Below are positions 58,038-64,000 of a DNA stretch of 64,000 nt, in pieces. A program made the translations under genes and the position numbers. Location of the stretch: positions 1 through 64,000 of the forward strand of contig NZ_SMKX01000023.1 of assembly GCF_004349055.1 (NCBI RefSeq), given 5' to 3'. The notes under the pieces are model-generated. The model did no database searches. It was given only the letters and a program-made list of their open reading frames with translations, and was not told where the DNA came from. The first letter of the stretch is position 1, and each line of letters starts with the position of its first letter. This DNA is from Kribbella antibiotica (GTDB taxonomy: Bacteria; Actinomycetota; Actinomycetes; Propionibacteriales; Kribbellaceae).

Positions 58038-58753
58038 AGGTCCTGCTGCTCGGCGGTACGGGCGAGGCCCGCGAGCTGGCCGGACAGTTGGCTGACTTCG
58101 AGGTGGTGTCGTCGCTGGCCGGTCGGACGCGGGAGCTGCGGCTGCCTGATGGTGAGGTCCGTGTTGGCGGTTTCGGTGGCGCATCCGGTCTGGCGCAGTG
58201 GCTGACTGAGAACCAGGTGGATGCCGTGGTCGACGCTACCCATCCGTTTGCCGCGACGATGACCGAGCACGCGGTGGCGGCCACCCGCGCGGTCGGAGTA
58301 CCGCTGCTGGTGCTGCGCCGACCGGGCTGGGGCGCGGGGCCGGGAGACGACTGGCACTGGGTAGAGAGTGCGGATCAGGCGGCTTCCCTTCTCCCGATGC
58401 TGGGGCGGCGCGTGTTTCTCACGATCGGCAGGCAGGGGCTGGACGCGTTCGCCGGCACTGGTCTGTGGACGCTGGCGCGCTGCGTGGACCCGCCCGAGCC
58501 AACGCCGGCCTGGTGCACGCTGCTGCTCGACCGCGGCCCGTACGTCGTCGATGCCGAACTCGAACTGTTCCGCGAGCATCACATCGATGTGCTCGTCACC
58601 AAGGACAGCGGTGGTCCGCAGACTGCGGCGAAGCTCACCGCTGCTCGCGAACTTCACGTCCCGGTTGTCCTCATCCGGAGACCGCCCGCACCCAACGGCG
58701 TAGCCATCGTTGAGTCGGTGGCCGCTGCGGCCAACTGGCTGCGTAGCTACTGA
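58034..58753 (+). CDS. cobK: Precorrin-6A reductase CobK
   Basis: A 239-residue NADPH-dependent reductase acting between CobM/CobF and CobL. Typical features are [14 protein letters not shown], the [16 protein letters not shown] motif and the C-terminal [15 protein letters not shown]. It overlaps cobM by 4 nt. Other cobalamin genes are not in the window, so the pathway must be completed elsewhere. The 3' end overlaps the convergent TetR gene by 7 nt. Confidence 0.93.
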   Translation: MKVLLLGGTGEARELAGQLADFEVVSSLAGRTRELRLPDGEVRVGGFGGASGLAQWLTENQVDAVVDATHPFAATMTEHAVAATRAVGVPLLVLRRPGWGAGPGDDWHWVESADQAASLLPMLGRRVFLTIGRQGLDAFAGTGLWTLARCVDPPEPTPAWCTLLLDRGPYVVDAELELFREHHIDVLVTKDSGGPQTAAKLTAARELHVPVVLIRRPPAPNGVAIVESVAAAANWLRSY

Positions 58754-59457
58754 GTGGTGATGCGGGTGAGCCACTCGTCGAGGACGTGACGCTCGCCTGG
58801 GGTCAGTGCGTTGAGGTCGCTTAGCTGAGCGCGGAGCGCGTTGGCTGCGGGCACTGGGCCGTCGAGGGGCGGGGTGATGTCGTCGGTGGTGATGGCGGCG
58901 ACCAGTGCACTGAACATGGCGTCGGACAGCAGCGGATCACGCTGGTCCGCGGGGATGGCGAGCATCGCCAGCACGAGGCCTGAGCCGGCTGCGTGGATCA
59001 TCTGGACGGCCAAATCCTCGGACACGGCGAGGCGGCCGGCGGCGGCCAGAGCGCGGACACGATCGCGGAGGATCGCAATGCCGGCTTCGGCTGCAGCGGG
59101 CCGGGGGCTCGAGCGCGGTTCGCCGTACATGAGGGCGAACAGGGCTGGGTTGGTCAGCCCGAAGTCGAGGTGCAGGTCCCAGCCGTCGCGGAGATCGGCG
59201 AGCGGGTCGGCGTCGGGGTCGACCGGCGGTTTGGCCTCCAGGTACGTGGTGAATCCGTGGTCGAGCAGCGCCGCCAGCAGACCGTCCTTGTCGCCGAAGA
59301 GGCGATAGATGGTGGGTGCCTGCGTCCCGGCCGCGGTCGCGACCGCGCGGGTCGACACGGCGTCACGCCCGCCCACGGCAAGCAGTTTCGTCGCTTCTCC
59401 GACGATCTTTTCCCGCATCCGGTCGCGGGTGTCCTCGTCCTGCTGGCGTCGATCCAC
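58747..59457 (-). CDS. TetR-family transcriptional regulator
   Basis: A 236-residue repressor. The N-terminal helix-turn-helix (ATKLLAVGGRDAVSTRAVATAAGTQAPTIYRLFGDKDGLL) is followed by a ligand-binding helical domain. The GTG start is used. It is divergent from an NmrA-like oxidoreductase; similar pairs are common, the regulator controlling the enzyme gene and itself. Confidence 0.9.
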   Translation of the reverse strand: MDRRQQDEDTRDRMREKIVGEATKLLAVGGRDAVSTRAVATAAGTQAPTIYRLFGDKDGLLAALLDHGFTTYLEAKPPVDPDADPLADLRDGWDLHLDFGLTNPALFALMYGEPRSSPRPAAAEAGIAILRDRVRALAAAGRLAVSEDLAVQMIHAAGSGLVLAMLAIPADQRDPLLSDAMFSALVAAITTDDITPPLDGPVPAANALRAQLSDLNALTPGERHVLDEWLTRITTQ

Positions 59458-59487
59458 GGGGCCAACGGTAGCGGTTGGAGAATCGTG

Positions 59488-59523
59488 TTAACAGTGATAG
59501 CTTGAAATTGTTAGCGACGATAA
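59488..59523. promoter_or_regulatory. TetR operator region with repeated GTTA-N5-GATA boxes
   Basis: GTTAACAGTGATAG (59487-59500) and GTTAGCGACGATAA (59510-59523) are direct repeats with start-to-start spacing of 23 bp. The second is also a partial palindrome (TTA-N-CG-N-CG-N-TAA). The region lies between the divergent TetR and NmrA-like genes. Confidence 0.55.
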
Positions 59524-59535
59524 CGGAGGTGGCAG

Positions 59536-60384
59536 ATGATCATCGTGACCGGAGCGACCGGGCGGTTGGGCAAGGCAGTGGTGGGGCGGCTGGTGGAGCG
59601 AATGCCCGCGGCGGAGCTGGGCGTCAGCGTGCGAGACCCCGAACAGGCCGCGGAGTTCGCGGCGCGGGGGATTCGGGTGAGACGCGCCGACTTCGATGAT
59701 CCGAGTGCGCTGGAGCACGCCTTCGAAGGGGCGAGTCAGGTGCTGATCGTCTCCGGGCCGGCTGATCCGGCGCCCCATCAGGCAGCGATCGAGGCGGCGC
59801 AGAAGGCTGGCGCTGAGCGCATTCTCTACACGAGCCACATGGGCGCGAATCTGGACTCCTTGTTCCTCGCGACCCGAGGACATGCGGCCACCGAGCAACA
59901 CCTTGCCGAGTCGGGAGTCCCTTTCACCGCGCTCCGCAACGGTTTCTACGCCAGTACGACGGCCTGGCACCTGCGGACGGCGCTTGCGACAGGCGAGCTG
60001 CGGGTGCCCGCGGATGGTCCGGTGTCCTGGACTGCCCACCCAGATCTTGCCGATGCGGCGGTGATCGCGTTGACCGACCCAGACCGCTTGCAGGGCACAA
60101 CTCCCGCGCTCACGGGGCCAGAGGCGCTGGACCTCGCCGATGCGGCGGCCATTGCGTCCGAGCTGACCGGGAAGAAGATCGTCCGCGTGGTGATCGACGA
60201 CGAGGACTGGAGACAGCAGGCGCTGGCACGAGGACTGCCGTCGTTCGTCGTCGACCTGACCCTCGGGATCTTCCAGGCCAGCCGCCGTGGCGAGTTTGCC
60301 GCGGTCGATCCGGCCCTGGGCGAGATCCTGGGGCGTCGTCCGACCGATCTGCGGGCTGTCCTGAAATCCGAACTGGCCAGCTGA
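59536..60384 (+). CDS. NmrA-like NAD(P)-binding oxidoreductase (atypical SDR)
   Basis: A 282-residue protein with the N-terminal dinucleotide motif IIVTGATGRLGKAVVGRL and no YXXXK catalytic pair, as in NmrA/quinone-oxidoreductase-2-like atypical SDRs. Segments GAERILYTSHMGAN and FTALRNGFYAST are typical. GGAGG lies 6 nt before the ATG. Likely a redox-responsive reductase or sensor; the substrate is unknown. Confidence 0.87.
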   Translation: MIIVTGATGRLGKAVVGRLVERMPAAELGVSVRDPEQAAEFAARGIRVRRADFDDPSALEHAFEGASQVLIVSGPADPAPHQAAIEAAQKAGAERILYTSHMGANLDSLFLATRGHAATEQHLAESGVPFTALRNGFYASTTAWHLRTALATGELRVPADGPVSWTAHPDLADAAVIALTDPDRLQGTTPALTGPEALDLADAAAIASELTGKKIVRVVIDDEDWRQQALARGLPSFVVDLTLGIFQASRRGEFAAVDPALGEILGRRPTDLRAVLKSELAS

Positions 60385-60423
60385 CCGGGGGCACCGATGG
60401 CGGCGTTCGGGAGGTGGGCTGGA

Positions 60424-60429
60424 TAGATT
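60424..60429 (+). promoter_or_regulatory. -10 hexamer of probable leaderless rpe promoter
   Basis: TAGATT lies 6 nt before the rpe ATG at 60436. Just upstream (about 60400-60423) TTCGGGAGGTGGGCTGG resembles the right end of the 106-bp repeat, perhaps a remnant. Confidence 0.4.
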
Positions 60430-60435
60430 GGGTTC

Positions 60436-61098
60436 ATGGGGATTCAGATCGCGCCGAGCATTCTGTCCGCGGACTTTGCGCGGCTGGCGGATGAGGCGGC
60501 GGCCGTGTCGAACGCGGACTGGCTGCATGTCGATGTGATGGACAACCACTTCGTGCCGAACCTGACACTGGGGTTGCCGATCGTGGAGTCGCTGGCGAAG
60601 GCCACCGACACGCCGCTGGACCTGCATCTGATGATCGAAGACCCAGATCGCTGGGCGCCTGGGTATGTCGAGGCGGGCGCGTCGAGCGTGACGTTCCATG
60701 TCGAGGCGTGCCGGGCGCCGATCCGGACGGCGCGGGAGATTCGGGCCAAGGGAGCGCGGGCGGCGATGGCGCTGAAGCCGGCGACGCCGATCGAGCCGTA
60801 CGAGGACATGCTGTCCGAGCTGGACATGATCCTGATCATGACCGTGGAGCCGGGGTTCGGCGGGCAGAAGTTCCTGGACATCTGCTTGCCGAAGATTCGC
60901 CGGGCGAAGGCGCTGCTGGACAAGCACGGGCTCGACCTGTGGATCGAGATCGACGGCGGGGTGTCGGCCGAGACGATCGAGCGGTGCGCGGAGGCCGGTG
61001 CCGACGTGTTCGTGGCCGGTTCGGCGGTGTATGCCGCGGACGACCCGAACGCAATGATCGAGAAGCTTCGTGGGCTCGCCGAAGGAGCAGCGCAATGA
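60436..61098 (+). CDS. rpe: Ribulose-phosphate 3-epimerase
   Basis: A 220-residue TIM-barrel enzyme interconverting ribulose-5-phosphate and xylulose-5-phosphate in the pentose phosphate pathway. Conserved blocks are [28 protein letters not shown] (metal His and Asp), [21 protein letters not shown] and EIDGGV. The ATG has a leaderless-type -10. It overlaps the HAD-phosphatase gene by 4 nt. Confidence 0.96.
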   Translation: MGIQIAPSILSADFARLADEAAAVSNADWLHVDVMDNHFVPNLTLGLPIVESLAKATDTPLDLHLMIEDPDRWAPGYVEAGASSVTFHVEACRAPIRTAREIRAKGARAAMALKPATPIEPYEDMLSELDMILIMTVEPGFGGQKFLDICLPKIRRAKALLDKHGLDLWIEIDGGVSAETIERCAEAGADVFVAGSAVYAADDPNAMIEKLRGLAEGAAQ

Positions 61099-61886
61099 CT
61101 GATCACAAGCCGGTCGAGAGCTGGCTGACCGACATGGACGGCGTGCTCGTGCACGAGGAGCGCGCGATTCCCGGCGCTGCCGAGTTCATCGCGACGTTGC
61201 AGAAGTCGGGCAAGAAGTTCCTGGTGCTGACCAACAACTCGATCTTCACCCCGCGTGATCTGCGCGCCCGGTTGCTTGCCGCGGGCATCGATATTCCCGA
61301 GGAGGCGATCTGGACGAGTGCGCTGGCCACGGCGCAGTTCCTGGACGATCAGCGCCCCGGCGGGACGGCGTACGTGATCGGCGAGGCGGGGTTGACCACC
61401 GCTCTGCACGAGATCGGGTACGTGCTGACCGAGCGCGCGCCGGACTACGTCGTACTGGGAGAGACGCGGACGTATTCGTTCGAGGCGATCACCCGGGCGA
61501 TCCGGCTGATCGCCGACGGGGCGCGGTTCCTGGCGACCAACCCGGATCCGACCGGGCCGTCGCAGGAAGGCCCGCTGCCGGCGACCGGTTCGGTGGCGGC
61601 GCTGATCACCCGCGCGACCGGCGTCGCGCCGTACTTCGTCGGCAAGCCGAACCCGTTGATGATGCGCAGCGCGCTGAACCGGATCGAGGCGCACTCCGAG
61701 ACGGCCGTGATGATCGGCGACCGGATGGATACCGACATCATCAGTGGGCTCGAGGCCGGGCTGCGCAGTGTGCTCGTGCTCTCCGGATCGACCGGTGAGC
61801 ACGAGGTCGACCGGTTCCCGTACCGCCCGACCCGGATCGTCGAGTCGATCGCCGACGTCGTGCCGCTGATCGACGCCCTGAGCTGA
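61095..61886 (+). CDS. HAD-IIA family phosphatase (NagD-like)
   Basis: A 263-residue phosphatase. The catalytic loop has [13 protein letters not shown] (nucleophile Asp and acid Asp two residues later), then VLTNNS, the lysine in GKPNP and the acidic loop IGDRMDTDI. NagD-like enzymes dephosphorylate sugar phosphates or nucleotides and often repair metabolites. GAAGGAG precedes the ATG inside rpe, so the two are coupled. The stop codon sits in the first unit of a 15-bp tandem repeat. Confidence 0.9.
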   Translation: MTDHKPVESWLTDMDGVLVHEERAIPGAAEFIATLQKSGKKFLVLTNNSIFTPRDLRARLLAAGIDIPEEAIWTSALATAQFLDDQRPGGTAYVIGEAGLTTALHEIGYVLTERAPDYVVLGETRTYSFEAITRAIRLIADGARFLATNPDPTGPSQEGPLPATGSVAALITRATGVAPYFVGKPNPLMMRSALNRIEAHSETAVMIGDRMDTDIISGLEAGLRSVLVLSGSTGEHEVDRFPYRPTRIVESIADVVPLIDALS

Positions 61887-61955
61887 CCAAGCCACGCTGA
61901 CCAAGACCGAGCTGGCTGGGGCCGCGCTGACTGGGACCGCGCTGACTGGGACCGA
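61882..61955. repeat. 15-bp tandem repeat spanning the HAD gene stop codon
   Basis: Five units of the form GCTGAC(T/C)(G/A)(G/A)GACCG(A/C), at 61882-61895 (14 bp), 61896, 61911, 61926 and 61941-61955. The first contains the TGA of the HAD gene. The following units stay open in that gene's frame (repeating ADWDR). The array ends at the stop codon of the converging deacetylase gene. Confidence 0.85.
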
Positions 61956-61961
61956 GCTGAG

Positions 61962-62687
61962 CTAGCAGGACAGCGTACGGAAGCCGTAGCCCTGCGCCTT
62001 GAGCTTCTCCAGGATGCTCGGGAGCGCCTCGATGGTCTGACTACGATTCCCGCCGCCGTCGTGCAACAGGATCACCGAGCCGCTCTTCACCCCACCGAGC
62101 ACACGCGACTCGATCACCGCAGGGCCCGGCTTCGACCAGTCCCGCGAGTCGATCGTCCACATCACCAGTTCCTTGCCGAGCGCCTTCGCGCGCGCACGCA
62201 CAGTCGCACTGACCCCGCCGTACGGCGGCCGTAGGCAACCCGGCGTGACCCCAGCCGCTGACCGGATCGCCTGATCGGTGTCGCCGACCTGCTTCCGGAA
62301 CCCGGCTGCAGTCTGATGCCGCAGATCCGCGTGCGCCCACGTGTGGTTCTGCACGCTGTGCCCAGCGGCATGAATCGCCTTGGTCAGCTCCGGATGCTTC
62401 GCCACGTTCTTCCCCACCTCGAAGAACGTCGCCTTCGCTTCGTACTTGGCCAGCACCGCGAGGATCTTCGGCGTGTAGGCCGGATCCGGCCCATCGTCGA
62501 ACGTCAGTACGACGTACTTCGTCGGAGGCGGAGTCGCGGCCGGTGCTGCCGCAGGCGGGGGAGCGGGCGCAGGCTGTGTGTGCGGGCGCGCCGCGGCCAC
62601 CACGATCGTCCCGATCACCGCGCTGACGGCAACGATCATCGCCAGCCCGGTCAACCGCTGACCGGTCCGCGTCAGTCGAGTCTCCAT
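61962..62687 (-). CDS. Secreted or membrane-anchored polysaccharide deacetylase (NodB domain, CE4)
   Basis: A 241-residue exported enzyme with an uncleaved-type N-terminal hydrophobic anchor (about 14-33) and a Pro/Ala linker. The NodB motifs are TFDDGPD (catalytic base and metal Asp), HTWAHADL (HXXXH type, metal His), RPPYGG and the C-terminal ILLHDGGG. It should remove N-acetyl groups from peptidoglycan or a GlcNAc polymer. Confidence 0.92.
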   Translation of the reverse strand: METRLTRTGQRLTGLAMIVAVSAVIGTIVVAAARPHTQPAPAPPPAAAPAATPPPTKYVVLTFDDGPDPAYTPKILAVLAKYEAKATFFEVGKNVAKHPELTKAIHAAGHSVQNHTWAHADLRHQTAAGFRKQVGDTDQAIRSAAGVTPGCLRPPYGGVSATVRARAKALGKELVMWTIDSRDWSKPGPAVIESRVLGGVKSGSVILLHDGGGNRSQTIEALPSILEKLKAQGYGFRTLSC

Positions 62688-62833
62688 GCGTCCCCCAGGG
62701 CGGTGGGTTGCCTCACTCGACCCTCACCCTTCGGTAAACGCCCGCTAAAGCGCGGCCCCCACGCCGCTTCCCCGTCAACAACCCCGGATAGCGGACGGCG
62801 AGGGCGGGACGGCGAGGGTAGGGGGCGAGCCAA

Positions 62834-62939
62834 AGCGGACCGCCACCACTGAGCAACCGCACGAAATGGCGATCGGCGGGCTGGTGCTGAGCGTGAGGAG
62901 GGTGCTCAGCGCAGCGTTACACAGTGGTGGCGGTTCGCG
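62834..62939. repeat. 106-bp palindromic element, copy 3 (inverted orientation)
   Basis: GCGGACCGCCACCACTG (62835-62851) pairs with CAGTGGTGGCGGTTCGC (62922-62938) at 16 of 17 positions. The core GCTGAGCGTG is the reverse complement of the CACGCTCAGC core of copies 1 and 2, so this copy is inverted. It lies between the deacetylase promoter side and the glutamine-type ABC ATPase stop (62943). Confidence 0.82.
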
Positions 62940-62942
62940 ATG

Positions 62943-63686
62943 TCACAGCACTTGCGACAAGAACTGCTGCAATCGGGGCGACTCCGCAGCGGTGAAGATC
63001 TGGTCCGGTACGCCGGACTCGACCACCACCCCCTGATCCATGAACGCAACCTGGTCGGCGACCTCGCGCGCGAACCCCATTTCGTGGGTGACCACGACCA
63101 TCGTCATCCCGGACTGGGCGAGGTCGGCCATCAGCCCGAGGACGCCTTTGACAAGCTCCGGGTCGAGAGCCGAGGTCGCCTCGTCGAAGAGCATCACCTC
63201 AGGCTTCATGGCCAGCGCCCGCGCGATGGCGACCCGCTGCTGCTGACCGCCGGAGAGGTTGCCGGGGCGAGACTCAGCCTTCTCCGACAATCCGACGAGC
63301 TCCAACTGCTCGAGCGCCGCAGCTCGTGCTTCCTCAACGGAGAGCTTCTGGAGCTTGCGCAGCGGGAGCGTGATGTTGTCGATCACGCTCTTGTGCGGGA
63401 ACAGGTTGAAGTGCTGGAACACCATCCCGATCCGCCGCCGCAACACATCCGGGCTTCCGGCGAGCACCGACTCCCCGCCGAGCCGGACATCGCCCGCGTC
63501 CGGCTCGATCAGCCGGTTGATCGTTCGCAACAGTGTCGACTTCCCGGAACCCGACGGCCCGATCACGCATGCCGTCCGGCCGGCCGGTACGTCGAGGTCG
63601 ACGCCGCGCAGGACCTTGTTCGTACCGAAGGCGAGCTCGACGCCGCGGACCTCGAGGCTCGCAGCGAGCTCAACGGTTGTCGGCAT
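62943..63686 (-). CDS. Polar amino-acid ABC transporter ATP-binding protein (GlnQ/HisP type)
   Basis: A 247-residue ATPase. Walker A is GPSGSGKST, the Q-loop region [12 protein letters not shown] is diagnostic of polar amino-acid importers, signature [15 protein letters not shown], Walker [11 protein letters not shown] and the switch is THEM. It overlaps the upstream permease by 17 nt on the minus strand. Substrate not assignable. Confidence 0.94.
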   Translation of the reverse strand: MPTTVELAASLEVRGVELAFGTNKVLRGVDLDVPAGRTACVIGPSGSGKSTLLRTINRLIEPDAGDVRLGGESVLAGSPDVLRRRIGMVFQHFNLFPHKSVIDNITLPLRKLQKLSVEEARAAALEQLELVGLSEKAESRPGNLSGGQQQRVAIARALAMKPEVMLFDEATSALDPELVKGVLGLMADLAQSGMTMVVVTHEMGFAREVADQVAFMDQGVVVESGVPDQIFTAAESPRLQQFLSQVL

Positions 63687-64000
63687 AAGCCGGCTCCTTC
63701 AAGTCGACGGTGTCGGTCGGCCGACCCTCACGCAGGCGCTTGTCGATGTAGTTGACCAGGTGGGTGAGCGGGACCGTGATCACCAGGTAGAAGATTCCCG
63801 CCAGCAGCAACGGTGAGAGGTTGCCGTCGGTCGCCGCGGAGTCCTGCCCGATCCGGAACAACTCCCGCTGCGACGCGAGCAGGCCGAGGAAGTACACCAG
63901 GCTGGATTCCTTGATCAGCGCGATGAACTGGTTGACCAAGGCCGGCAGTACCCGCCGGACACCCTGCGGGATGACAACGAGCCGCATCCCGGAGGTGTAG
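63670..64000 (-). CDS. Polar amino-acid ABC transporter permease, partial at window edge
   Basis: The C-terminal 110 residues of a HisM/GlnP-type permease; the frame is open through 64000 and the start lies beyond the window. The visible part opens just after the EAA-loop region ([20 protein letters not shown]), followed by transmembrane segments ([31 protein letters not shown]) and a charged tail. It pairs with the ATPase downstream. Confidence 0.9.
   Translation of the reverse strand, partial: YTSGMRLVVIPQGVRRVLPALVNQFIALIKESSLVYFLGLLASQRELFRIGQDSAATDGNLSPLLLAGIFYLVITVPLTHLVNYIDKRLREGRPTDTVDLKEPAYADNR

Overview
The window is high-GC actinobacterial chromosome. Gene content (a fused 2-oxoglutarate decarboxylase/dehydrogenase Kgd, a WhiB-like protein, ergothioneine genes egtA-B-C-D, aerobic cobalamin genes, XRE regulators with an NBR1-type domain) together with many GTG starts, ATGA-type overlaps and frequent leaderless promoters fits Propionibacteriales, most likely a Kribbella-like genome. 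This is inferred from content, not from a search. No rRNA, tRNA, CRISPR array, integrase or transposase was seen.

Layout. 1-4950: a repeat-rich left edge, a secreted GH20 beta-N-acetylhexosaminidase, an MDR oxidoreductase, a GNAT acetyltransferase, an atypical WhiB-like protein and a block of palindromic repeats. 4951-15600: a cation/Ca2+ exchanger divergent from an ArsR regulator across a perfect 20-bp palindrome, an AAA ATPase, kgd coupled to a 58-residue gene, LuxR- and GntR-type regulators, and an ABC-F ATPase with an attenuator-like leader. 15600-22430: a CopB-type copper ATPase behind a CsoR-like operator, an MBL-fold hydrolase, a SnoaL-like protein and a three-gene L-fucose oxidation operon (AKR, SDR, L-fuconate dehydratase). 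22434-29865: a dihydropteroate synthase/RibD-like reductase/LigB-like operon, then a siderophore uptake locus with an iron box and an FhuF-like reductase. 29992-35285: egtABCD and an RNA methylase. 35330-45746: a sugar ABC transporter with a LacI regulator, a hydrolase, a 1310-residue multidomain chitinase and two paralogous secreted Cys/His amidase-like proteins. 45912-55675: an XRE-NBR1 protein, a secreted tripeptidyl-peptidase-like hydrolase, a GbsR/MarR regulator with a two-gene ABC exporter, and a 1286-residue secreted protein with about nine four-cysteine modules. 55695-64000: PPOX, cobL, cobM, cobK, a TetR/NmrA pair, rpe, a HAD phosphatase, a polysaccharide deacetylase and a polar amino-acid ABC transporter running off the right edge.

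Themes. Chitin/GlcNAc polymer use appears twice (GH20 and GH18), next to candidate LacI- and CRP-type sites. Metal handling is represented by copper, iron and an ArsR-linked exchanger, each with a recognisable operator. Non-coding DNA carries at least three families of palindromic repeats, including a 106-bp element present three times, two short tandem repeats that include a gene's stop codon, and two perfect stems that pair with the Shine-Dalgarno sequence of a secreted-protein gene. About ten genes have a TANNNT-type hexamer 6-7 nt before the start codon and no Shine-Dalgarno sequence, as expected for leaderless mRNAs.
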